Shown: in pieces, positions 51,171-58,236 of the stretch
Numbering within the stretch: position 1 is the first letter of the stretch
How the letters are laid out: each line of letters begins with the position of its first letter
Assembly: GCF_020639365.1 (NCBI RefSeq)
Contig: NZ_JAINUL010000001.1
Span: 6,684,867 to 6,748,866, forward strand
Reading direction: 5' to 3'
Source: Streptomyces flavotricini
GTDB taxonomy: Bacteria > Actinomycetota > Actinomycetes > Streptomycetales > Streptomycetaceae
Length of the DNA stretch: 64,000 nt
The notes under the pieces: model-generated
Told to the model about the DNA's origin: nothing
The model's database searches: none
Seen by the model: the letters and a program-made list of their open reading frames with translations, nothing else
Translations under genes and position numbers: made by a program

Positions 51171-51199
51171 GCGGTGGCCGCCGTGTCTCCCAAGGCTGC

Positions 51200-51213
51200 T
51201 AAGCGCTTGCTCA
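51200..51213. promoter_or_regulatory. Operator word upstream of the TetR gene
   Basis: TAAGCGCTTGCTCA, repeated exactly at 52385-52398 before the MaoC-like gene. The core AAGCGCTT is palindromic and resembles fatty-acid TetR operators. Confidence 0.6.
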
Positions 51214-51261
51214 CCCTCCGGTAAGGTGTTCCTTCCACAGGACGAAGAGGGTGAGCGAGCG

Positions 51262-51900
51262 ATGGACAGCGCGGAGGAGACGACCGGCGGCTACCGGCCG
51301 TGGTCGGAGGTCACCCCCGACGCCGCACGGCGGCTGCTCGTCGCCGCGGTCGAAGCGTTCGCGGAGCGCGGGTACCACGCCACCACCACGCGGGACATCG
51401 CGGGACGGGCCGGTATGAGCCCGGCCGCGCTCTACATCCACTACAAGACCAAGGAAGAGCTGCTCCACCGGATCAGCCGGATCGGCCACGACAAGGCCCT
51501 GGAGATCCTGGAGACCGCCGCTTCCGGCCCGGGCTCGGCCGCCGGGCGGCTCGACGCGGCCGTACGGTCCTTCGTGCTGTGGCACGCGGCGCACCACACC
51601 ACCGCGCGCGTGGTCCAGTACGAGCTCGACGCCCTCGCCCCTGAGCACCGCTCCGAGATCGTGGAACTGCGCCGGCGGAGCGACGCCGCCGTACGCCGCA
51701 TCCTCGCCGACGGGGTCGCGGCGGGGGAGTTCGACGTCCCGGACGTCCCCGGCACCACCCTCGCCGTCCTGTCCCTCTGCATCGACGTGGCCCGCTGGTT
51801 CAACACGGCCGGCCGCCGCACGCCCGAAGAGGTCGGCGCGCTCTACGCCGACCTCGTCCTGCGCATGGTCGGGGCCGCCCCGGAAGCGGCTCAGAAGTAG
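51262..51900 (+). CDS. TetR-family regulator paired with the MaoC-like gene
   Basis: 212 aa from ATG 51262. DNA-binding region: AARRLLVAAVEAFAERGYHATTTRDIAGRAGMSPAALYIHYKTKEELLHRISR. The effector domain contains SFVLWHAAHHTTARVVQYELDALAPEHRSEIVELRRRSD, the histidine-containing helix seen in TetR regulators of acyl-CoA metabolism. It converges with the MaoC gene, their ends overlapping by 10 bp. Each has the word TAAGCGCTTGCTCA upstream, suggesting autoregulation and control of the MaoC gene by an acyl-CoA ligand. Confidence 0.87.
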   Translation: MDSAEETTGGYRPWSEVTPDAARRLLVAAVEAFAERGYHATTTRDIAGRAGMSPAALYIHYKTKEELLHRISRIGHDKALEILETAASGPGSAAGRLDAAVRSFVLWHAAHHTTARVVQYELDALAPEHRSEIVELRRRSDAAVRRILADGVAAGEFDVPDVPGTTLAVLSLCIDVARWFNTAGRRTPEEVGALYADLVLRMVGAAPEAAQK

Positions 51901-52352
51901 TAGCGGGACACGGACTCCGCGACGCACACCGGCTTGTCGCCGCCCTCGCGCTCGACCGTGACCGTCGCCGTGACCTGGACCCCGCCGCCCGCCTCCGTGA
52001 CCTCCGTGATCACGGCGGTGGCGCGCAGCCGCGAGTCGACCGGGACCGGAGCCGGGAAACGCACCTTGTTCGTGCCGTAGTTGATGCCCATCTTCATCCC
52101 CTCGACCCGCATGACCTGCGGGACCAGGCTCGGCAGCAGCGACAGCGTCAGATAGCCGTGGGCGATGGTGGAACCGAAGGGTCCGCCCGCCGCCCGCTCG
52201 GGGTCCACGTGGATCCACTGGTGGTCACCGGTGGCATCGGCGAACAGGTCGATCCGCTTCTGGTCCATCTCCAGCCACCCGCTCGGACCGAGCGGTTCCC
52301 CGATCCCTGCGCGCAGTTCCTCGGCGGACGTGAAGATCCTCGGCTCGGCCAT
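51891..52352 (-). CDS. MaoC-like enoyl-CoA hydratase
   Basis: 153 aa, a usual single hot-dog domain. The hydratase-2 catalytic dyad is visible in DLFADATGDHQWIHVDPERA, and the rest of the motif in GPFGSTIAHGYLTLSLLP. Further landmarks are INYGTNKVRFPAPVPV and RATAVITEVTEAGGGVQVTATVTVERE. It hydrates trans-2-enoyl-CoA to the (R)-3-hydroxyacyl-CoA. The upstream TAAGCGCTTGCTCA word ties it to the convergent TetR gene. Confidence 0.9.
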   Translation of the reverse strand: MAEPRIFTSAEELRAGIGEPLGPSGWLEMDQKRIDLFADATGDHQWIHVDPERAAGGPFGSTIAHGYLTLSLLPSLVPQVMRVEGMKMGINYGTNKVRFPAPVPVDSRLRATAVITEVTEAGGGVQVTATVTVEREGGDKPVCVAESVSRYYF

Positions 52353-52384
52353 GCGTCTCCCTCTCCCTGGCGATGTCGGGCGAA

Positions 52385-52398
52385 TAAGCGCTTGCTCA
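52385..52398. promoter_or_regulatory. Operator word upstream of the MaoC-like gene
   Basis: TAAGCGCTTGCTCA, identical to 51200-51213, located 33 bp before the MaoC start codon. Confidence 0.6.
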
Positions 52399-52486
52399 GC
52401 GCGCTGCTCAGCATGCTGGGGCCGTATGTATCTGTCAACGACACGTCCGTCAGCGAATGTCGGACCGGCCGACTACCCTCGGCCTC

Positions 52487-52930
52487 GTGCCGCAGATTCC
52501 CGAAAAAGTCCACGAGCTCACCGTCGGCCAGCTGTCCGCCCGCAGCGGCGCGGCCGTCTCCGCGCTGCACTTCTACGAGACCAAGGGCCTGATCAGCAGC
52601 CGCCGCACCGCCGGCAACCAGCGCCGCTACAGCCGCGACGCCCTGCGCCGGGTGGCCTTCGTACGCGCGGCCCAGCGCGTGGGGATCCCGCTCGCCGCCA
52701 TCCGCGAGGCCCTCGCGCAGCTCCCCGAGGGGCGTACCCCCAACCGGGAGGACTGGGCCCGGCTTTCGGAGGCCTGGCGCACCGAGCTGGAGCAGCGGAT
52801 CACCCAGCTGGCGCGGCTGCGCGACCACCTGACCGACTGCATCGGCTGCGGTTGCCTCTCGCTGAAGAACTGCGCCCTGTCCAATCCGGACGACGTCTTC
52901 GGCGACCGGCTCACCGGCTCCCGGCTGTAG
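52487..52930 (+). CDS. soxR: SoxR redox-sensing MerR-family activator
   Basis: 147 aa from GTG 52487 (VPQIPEKVHELTVGQLSARSG); an in-frame ATG at 52457 would add 10 residues, but TACCCT at 52474-52479 looks like a -10 box, favouring the later and possibly leaderless start. MerR helix-turn-helix: LTVGQLSARSGAAVSALHFYETKGLISSRRTAGNQRRYSRDALRRVAFVRAAQRVGIPL. The 2Fe-2S cluster motif is complete, CIGCGCLSLKNC. In Streptomyces SoxR responds to redox-active secondary metabolites. The 3' end overlaps the convergent BKACE-like gene by 20 bp. Confidence 0.93.
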   Translation: MPQIPEKVHELTVGQLSARSGAAVSALHFYETKGLISSRRTAGNQRRYSRDALRRVAFVRAAQRVGIPLAAIREALAQLPEGRTPNREDWARLSEAWRTELEQRITQLARLRDHLTDCIGCGCLSLKNCALSNPDDVFGDRLTGSRL

Positions 52931-53768
52931 CCGAGGCACCGACGATCTCGCGGGCCGCCGCCACCAGCTCGGCGTTCGACCGCGCCGGGCGGCCGTCCGG
53001 CAGGCGCAGTACGTCGCCCACGCCGGTCCGCGCGCCCGCACCGCACCGCGCGGCCAGCCGCAGCACCGGCCAGGCGGCGGCCTCCTGACCGAAGAGCTGC
53101 AGCGGCACCGGTGGCAGCCACCTCAGCCCCGCCACCAGCGCCGGATCTGCCGAGGCCAGCTCCACCGCGAGCCGTATCCGCGCCGGATCCCGTACCGGCC
53201 AGGCCAGGAACCGCGCCAGCGGCCCGGGCTCGCTCCCCGGCCCGGCGCCCGGCTCCGCCGCGAGCCGGCCGCCCGCCTCCCCGCCCAGCGGAACCACCGC
53301 GTCCACGGCCACGCCCCGCGCGAGCAGGGCCCGCGCCAGCTCCTCGGCCCCCGGCTCCGCGAAATGCACCACCGCCCGGTCCGGGAGCACCGTCCACGAC
53401 CGGACCCGCTCCAGCCGCCCCGCCGGATCCGGCTCGGCCCCGATCCCCGCGGACACCGAAAGCGGTACGGAGACCCCCGCGCCCCGCATCGCCTCCAGCA
53501 GTGCCCCCACGACCCGGGGCGACAGGCTCTCCCGGCCGCACGGGGTCCGCGGATGGACCAGTACCTCCCCGGCCCCGGCGGCCACCGCCGCCAGCGCCGA
53601 CTCCACCACCTCCGGCGGGGTCAGGGGCACGGCGCCGCCCTCGGCGCGGCCGCGCGCCCCGTTCAGCGACACGGAAACCGAAACCGGCGCCTCCGCGGAA
53701 GCCGGCCGCTCCGCGGAAGCCCGCCCCTCCGCGGGAACCGGCCCCGCCACCGAAGCCGGCTCCGTCAC
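52911..53768 (-). CDS. BKACE (DUF849) family protein with altered active-site residues
   Basis: 285 aa from GTG 53768. The family frame is recognisable: VSLNGARGRAEGGAVPLTPPEVVESALAAVAAGAGEVLVHPRTPCGRESLSPRVV, SVPLSVSAGIG and the C-terminal GVGDVLRLPDGRPARSNAELVAAAREIV. Beta-keto acid cleavage enzymes use a metal held by an HxH motif (EVHVHPRD-type) and a further His in LxHGED. Here these positions read VLVHPR and QLFGQEAAAW, and the GLED Glu is Gly in GVGDVL. The protein is probably catalytically changed or inactive. It may be co-transcribed with the upstream unknown gene, 25 bp away. Confidence 0.75.
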   Translation of the reverse strand: MTEPASVAGPVPAEGRASAERPASAEAPVSVSVSLNGARGRAEGGAVPLTPPEVVESALAAVAAGAGEVLVHPRTPCGRESLSPRVVGALLEAMRGAGVSVPLSVSAGIGAEPDPAGRLERVRSWTVLPDRAVVHFAEPGAEELARALLARGVAVDAVVPLGGEAGGRLAAEPGAGPGSEPGPLARFLAWPVRDPARIRLAVELASADPALVAGLRWLPPVPLQLFGQEAAAWPVLRLAARCGAGARTGVGDVLRLPDGRPARSNAELVAAAREIVGASATAGSR

Positions 53769-53793
53769 CCCGCCGCCCCGAGTCCCCGCCGGA

Positions 53794-54420
53794 TCACGCC
53801 GCCCCCGCCGCAGCCGGGTCGGTCATCGACACCGCTTCCGCCAGCGCCGGCCTCGGCACGACGATCCCGCATCCCGCGCACACCGGACCGTCCCAGGCCC
53901 AGGCACCCTCCCAGGTGCGATGCCCCGCACGGGGCCCCCGTCTCTGCCCCGGCCCGTGCGCGGGCCAGCGCAGCTCCTGCTCCCCGCAGACCGGACACCC
54001 CGTCCCGGGCTCCGATTCCAGTGCCGCGACCAGCCGTCGCAGCACCTCGCCCAGCGTCCCGTCCGGCCGCACCCCCGGATCGGCACAGCGCACCACCGCG
54101 TCCCCGCTGCCGCCCCAGGCCCACTCGGGCCGGCGCAGCCCGTGGTGCTTCTCCCGCCGGCGCCGCTCCGCGAACTGCCGCTCGTACTCCAGCCAGACCG
54201 CCCGCGCGTCCTCCAGCTCCTCCAACGCCGCCACCAGCCGCAGCGGATCGGCCCCCCTGTCCTCGGGGGCGATGCCGTGCCGGTCGCACAGATGCCACCA
54301 CGTCGCCCGGTGCCCGTACGGAGCGAACCGCTCCAGGCAGCGGCGCAGCGAATGGCGGCGCAGGGCACGGTCATTGCGTGCGTCCCGCACCTGGTACGCC
54401 AGACTTCGGAATCCCGCCAT
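53794..54420 (-). CDS. Unknown protein with C-terminal zinc-ribbon-like cysteines
   Basis: 208 aa from ATG 54420 with GGAGG 10 nt upstream. The N-terminal half is helical and basic (RDARNDRALRRHSLRRCLERFAPYGHRATWWHLCDRHGIAPEDRGADPLRLVAALEELEDARAVWLEYERQF). The C-terminal half carries CPVCGEQELRWP and CAGCGIVVPRP, a CxxC...CxxC pair suggesting a zinc ribbon. No family is recognised. It lies directly upstream of the BKACE-like gene on the same strand. Function unknown. Confidence 0.65.
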   Translation of the reverse strand: MAGFRSLAYQVRDARNDRALRRHSLRRCLERFAPYGHRATWWHLCDRHGIAPEDRGADPLRLVAALEELEDARAVWLEYERQFAERRRREKHHGLRRPEWAWGGSGDAVVRCADPGVRPDGTLGEVLRRLVAALESEPGTGCPVCGEQELRWPAHGPGQRRGPRAGHRTWEGAWAWDGPVCAGCGIVVPRPALAEAVSMTDPAAAGAA

Positions 54421-54569
54421 GACACCTTCACCTCCGTCGCGCCCACGCCCGCACCGGGGGGCGTCGTCAGGTCGAACGACGACGCACCGTGAGATGTGCC
54501 CAACATGCCCGGCCAGGTGCGGGCGCATGCGGGGGCGGTCGAGGCGTGCGGGTGGCACATGGCCGGATG

Positions 54570-55934
54570 TCAGCGCCCCATGCGCCCCGCGGCAACCACG
54601 AGCCGGGCCAGCTCCTCGTGACAGATGTCGCTGTGCGCCCCCGACGGCGGACCGCCGCGGCGCACCACGGACCCGGTGTCCACACTGACGCAACCGGCCT
54701 CCGGGACCCCCGCGCGCAGGGCCGCGTCGAGGGTGAGCCGCGGCGCGCCGGGCACCGCCTGCACCCCGTCGTGACCGATCGCGCCCCACCGCTCGTCGAA
54801 GCCGAGAAGACCGGCCGAATCCCCTGCCATACGCGAGGCCAGCGGGTAGAAGACCTTGAGGGCCGAATCGTACGGCGAGTGGCAGGCGACCACCGGGCCG
54901 TCGACCCTGCGCTGCATCCCGCGCAGGGCGCCGCCGCTGCCCTTGTCGTGGGGGAGCCGGTCGGTGAAGGCGTAGTGGGAGAAGGCCCCCTGGAGCAGGG
55001 TCGCGGACTTCACGTACCGGGCGCCGTCCGGCACCGCGCGCAGGGAGAAGGAGACCACCCGGGCCCCGAAGCTGTGCCCGATCAGATGGATCCGCAGGGC
55101 CGGTCGGCGGCCCGCCAGTTCGGCCAGCACCGGGCCGAGGCCGCGTTCGCCGACGACTCCGGCCCGCTTCTTCATCTGGTAGTACGTGGCCTGCCGCAGC
55201 AGCTCCTTGGCGCCGTTCCACAGCGCGTGGAGGCCGCCGCCGAGGGAGAAGCCGGGCCCGGCGGCGTCCCCGGACGGCGCGCCCGCCTCGACCAGCCCCT
55301 CGGTGAGGGCGCGGCACACCTCCAGCACGTCCAGCGTGAAGATGGCGGGCACGTCCCGTACGGCCGGCCCGGCGACCCCGGCGACCCCCGAGCCCCCCGC
55401 ACCCGCCGGCCCGGCGATACCCGCCGCACCCGGCGCGTCTACCACGTCCACGCCCGCCAGCTCCCGTACGAGCGCCCCGAACTCGGTGAAGGCCGCCGCC
55501 GACTCCGGCCGGTCCTGCAGCAGTTCGGCGATCCGGTCCAGCTCCGCCACCCGTCCCGGCCAGAACTCCCCGAGCGCCCGCAGCGTGGCGGGGTCCAGGG
55601 CCGTCCCGTGGCCGGGCTCCGCGAGCGCGCCGTGGGGGTCGAAGTCCGGTATCGGCTCGTCCGAGAACCGGATCGAGGGCCAGACGACTCCCACGTACCC
55701 CAGGCGCACCCCCGACCCCACCAACTCGGGGAAGGGCGCGTAGAAACGGTCGAAGAGCCGGGTCGATGTCGCCCGGTCGCTGTTCCAGCCGTGCGCGAAC
55801 ACCAGCAGGTCGGTGGCCTCCAGTGCGGCCGCCGCATCCCGGCTGCCCGGGTCCACGTCGCCCTCGGCATCGAAGGTCAGCTCCGCGTACGGACCGACCC
55901 CGATCCCGCCGCCCACCGCCGTTGCATCCGACAT
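54570..55934 (-). CDS. Alpha/beta hydrolase of unknown substrate
   Basis: 454 aa. The N-terminal strand and loop ATDLLVFAHGWNSDRATSTRLFDRFYAPFPELV give an oxyanion-type HGWN. The nucleophile elbow is LRIHLIGHSFGARVVSFSLRA and the candidate His lies in SGAHSDICHEELARLVVAAGRM. The middle (nt about 55370-55450) is a Gly/Ala/Pro-rich insertion. No signal peptide or transmembrane segment is seen. The HGWN...GHSFGARV layout is found in cytosolic actinobacterial hydrolases with no assigned role. Confidence 0.75.
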   Translation of the reverse strand: MSDATAVGGGIGVGPYAELTFDAEGDVDPGSRDAAAALEATDLLVFAHGWNSDRATSTRLFDRFYAPFPELVGSGVRLGYVGVVWPSIRFSDEPIPDFDPHGALAEPGHGTALDPATLRALGEFWPGRVAELDRIAELLQDRPESAAAFTEFGALVRELAGVDVVDAPGAAGIAGPAGAGGSGVAGVAGPAVRDVPAIFTLDVLEVCRALTEGLVEAGAPSGDAAGPGFSLGGGLHALWNGAKELLRQATYYQMKKRAGVVGERGLGPVLAELAGRRPALRIHLIGHSFGARVVSFSLRAVPDGARYVKSATLLQGAFSHYAFTDRLPHDKGSGGALRGMQRRVDGPVVACHSPYDSALKVFYPLASRMAGDSAGLLGFDERWGAIGHDGVQAVPGAPRLTLDAALRAGVPEAGCVSVDTGSVVRRGGPPSGAHSDICHEELARLVVAAGRMGR

Positions 55935-56018
55935 GAGGTCCCCCTCCGCGCCGTCTCTCCGGTGCCGTCCAGCATCCTGCCGTCGCCCTTACCCGGCCAG
56001 ACCCGTGCAGCCCACGGA

Positions 56019-56077
56019 TTCACGAGAATTCACGTGGCTTCACGAGAATTCACGAGGCTTGACGAGGAACCACGCGG
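56019..56077. repeat. Tandem 20-bp repeats
   Basis: Two near-identical units of 20 bp, TTCACGAGAATTCACGTGGC (56019-56038) and a copy differing at one position (56039-56058), are followed by a degenerate 19-bp third unit (56059-56077). They fill the space between the divergently... rather same-strand NamZ-like and hydrolase genes. Confidence 0.75.
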
Positions 56078-56099
56078 ATCGACACGCCTCCCCGCGGGT

Positions 56100-57368
56100 T
56101 CAGGGATAGAGCAGGTACCGCCCCCGCACCTGCGCGAACCGCTCCAGCCCCGCCGCCCAGTCGCCCGCGATCTCCTCGACCCCCGCCCCCGCGTCCACCA
56201 TCTTCCGCACCCGGTCCGAGCCCGTCAGCTGGTCGATCCAGTGGTCCGTGCGCCATGCGAAGCCGCTCCACGTCCGCTTCGCGGTCACGAGCAGCCCGAT
56301 CCCGGCCCGCACCGGGTCGAAGGCCGCCCGGTCGTGCACGATCAGCCGGACCCCGCCGCAGAGCTTGCCGGTGAACTTGGAGAAGGTCGGCGTGAAGTAC
56401 GCCTCCCGGAACCACACCCCGGGCAGCCCGAGCGCCTGCGCCGCCTCCGCCCAGCGCCGGGCCACGCCCTCCGCGCCGACCACCTCGAACGGCGTGGTCG
56501 TCCCGCGCCCCTCGGACAGGTTGGTGCCCTCGAACAGGCAGGTGCCGGCGTACACGAGCGCCGTGTCCGGGGTCGGCACGTTCGGACTCGGCGGCACCCA
56601 GGGCAGCCCGGTCGCCCCGAAGAAGGAGTCCCGCCGCCACCCGGTCATGCGGACGGTGCTCAGACTGACCGGCTTCGCCGCCAGGAACTCCGTGTTGAAC
56701 AGCAGGGCCAGCTCGGCCACCGTCATCCCGTGCGCGAGCGCGATCGGCTCCCGGCCCACGCCGCTCGCGTACGCGCTCTGCAGTACGGGCCCGGCGGCCC
56801 GCCGGCCGCCCACCGGGTTCGGCCGGTCCAGCACCACCACCGCCTTGCCGGCCAGCGCGGCCGCGCGCATGCAGTCGTACAAGGTCCAGATGTAGGTGTA
56901 GAAGCGCGCCCCGACGTCCTGGACGTCGAAGACGACGGTGTCGATACCGGCGGCCGTGAACACGTCCGCGAGCTTCTGCCCGCTCTTGCCGTACGTGTCG
57001 TACACCGGCAGCCCGGTGGCCGGATCGCGCCCGGCCGCCTCGGAGTCGCCCGCCTGTGCGGTGCCGCGGAAGCCGTGTTCCGGCCCGAACACCGCGACCA
57101 GCTTCACCCGCGCGTCCGCGTGCAGTACGTCGACCAGGTGGCGGGCGTCGGCGGTGATCCCGGTGGGGTTGGTGACGACCCCCACCCGCCGGCCGGCGAG
57201 CAGCTCGTACCCGTCCGCGGCGAGCTGTTCGAAGCCGGTGCGCACCCGCTGGGCGGCCGTGTCCGCAGGGTCGGGGGCCCGGCCCGGCGCCGCACCGACC
57301 GCCCCCAGGGTCCCCAAGGCCCCCGTCGTCCCCGCCAGTCCCAGCAGCCCCCGTCGCGACAGCGTCAT
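56100..57368 (-). CDS. NamZ-type exo-beta-N-acetylmuramidase (DUF1343, GH171)
   Basis: 422 aa. The N-terminus MTLSRRGLLGLAGTTGALGTLGAVGAAPG has a twin-arginine signal (SRRGLLG). DUF1343 blocks are complete: RRVGVVTNPTGI, FGPEHGFRGTAQAGD, YDTYGK, VFDVQDVGARFYTYIWTLYDCM, VVLDRPNPVGG, EPIALAHGMTVAELALLFN and CLFEGTNLSEGRGTTTPFEVVGA. Characterised members cleave terminal MurNAc from peptidoglycan fragments, so this is likely an exported wall-recycling enzyme. It is divergent from the SDR operon with the shared TetR-type operator between them. Confidence 0.9.
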   Translation of the reverse strand: MTLSRRGLLGLAGTTGALGTLGAVGAAPGRAPDPADTAAQRVRTGFEQLAADGYELLAGRRVGVVTNPTGITADARHLVDVLHADARVKLVAVFGPEHGFRGTAQAGDSEAAGRDPATGLPVYDTYGKSGQKLADVFTAAGIDTVVFDVQDVGARFYTYIWTLYDCMRAAALAGKAVVVLDRPNPVGGRRAAGPVLQSAYASGVGREPIALAHGMTVAELALLFNTEFLAAKPVSLSTVRMTGWRRDSFFGATGLPWVPPSPNVPTPDTALVYAGTCLFEGTNLSEGRGTTTPFEVVGAEGVARRWAEAAQALGLPGVWFREAYFTPTFSKFTGKLCGGVRLIVHDRAAFDPVRAGIGLLVTAKRTWSGFAWRTDHWIDQLTGSDRVRKMVDAGAGVEEIAGDWAAGLERFAQVRGRYLLYP

Positions 57369-57404
57369 CCGGCCACGCTAGGTGCCGACCCCCTTCCACC
57401 CCGA

Positions 57405-57418
57405 CATACCGACCGGTT
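57405..57418 (-). promoter_or_regulatory. TetR-type operator word upstream of the SDR/acyl-CoA ligase operon
   Basis: CATACCGACCGGTT is the exact reverse complement of the element at 42162-42175. It lies 21 bp before the SDR start and 36 bp before the NamZ-like start, and is probably bound by the TetR encoded at the end of this operon (60092-60697). Confidence 0.6.
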
Positions 57419-57438
57419 AGTCTGCCCGGCATCCGGCC

Positions 57439-58236
57439 ATGAACACCGTGAACGCCATGAAGGGTGATCCCGTGAACGCGTACCAGGACCAGCGAGTCGT
57501 CGTCACCGGCGCGGGCGGCGGCATCGGAGCCGCCCTCGCCCGCCGTTTCGCCGCCGAGGGGGCCACGGTGGTGGTCAACGACCTCGACGGCGCCAAGGCC
57601 GCCGCCGTGGCGGGCGAGATCGGGGCCCGGGCGATCGCGGTGCCGGGCGACGCATCGGCCGTCGTCGCGGAGGCCCGCGAGGCCCTCGGCGGCCGGGTGG
57701 ACGTCTACTGCGCGAACGCCGGACTCGGCTCGGGCGGCGACGCGTTCGCCGACGAGACCGTGTGGGAGGCGGCCTGGGACACCAACGTCATGGCGCACGT
57801 CCGCGCGGCCCGGCTGCTGCTGCCCGACTGGCTGGAGCGCGGGAGCGGGCGTTTCGTGTCCACCGTCTCGGCCGCAGGGCTGCTGACCATGATCGGGGCG
57901 GCGCCGTACAGTGTCACCAAGCACGGTGCGTTCGCCTTCGCGGAGTGGCTCTCGCTGACCTACCGCCACCGCGGCCTCCAGGTCCACGCCATCTGCCCGC
58001 AAGGGGTCCGCACCGACATGCTGACGGCAGCGGGCTCGGCGGGCGAACTCGTCCTCACGCCGACCGCGATCGAGCCGGAAGCGGTTGCGGACGCACTGTT
58101 CGACGGCATGGAGAAGGGCCGGTTCTTGATCCTCCCGCACCCCGAGGTGGCGGACTACTACGCCGCCCGGGCCACCGAACCGGACCGCTGGCTCACCGGC
58201 ATGAACCACATCCAGCAGAAGTGGGAGACCAGGTGA
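57439..58236 (+). CDS. Short-chain dehydrogenase/reductase
   Basis: 265 aa from ATG 57439; in-frame ATG 57457 and GTG 57472 are alternatives. The NAD(P) motif is VVVTGAGGGIGAALARRF, followed by VYCANAGLGSGG (NAG motif) and the catalytic Ser-Tyr-Lys in STVSAAGLLTMIGAAPYSVTKHGAFAFAEWL. It is likely to oxidise or reduce a 3-hydroxyacyl or related lipid intermediate. Its stop overlaps the GTG of the acyl-CoA ligase (GTGA), so the two are coupled. Confidence 0.9.
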   Translation: MNTVNAMKGDPVNAYQDQRVVVTGAGGGIGAALARRFAAEGATVVVNDLDGAKAAAVAGEIGARAIAVPGDASAVVAEAREALGGRVDVYCANAGLGSGGDAFADETVWEAAWDTNVMAHVRAARLLLPDWLERGSGRFVSTVSAAGLLTMIGAAPYSVTKHGAFAFAEWLSLTYRHRGLQVHAICPQGVRTDMLTAAGSAGELVLTPTAIEPEAVADALFDGMEKGRFLILPHPEVADYYAARATEPDRWLTGMNHIQQKWETR

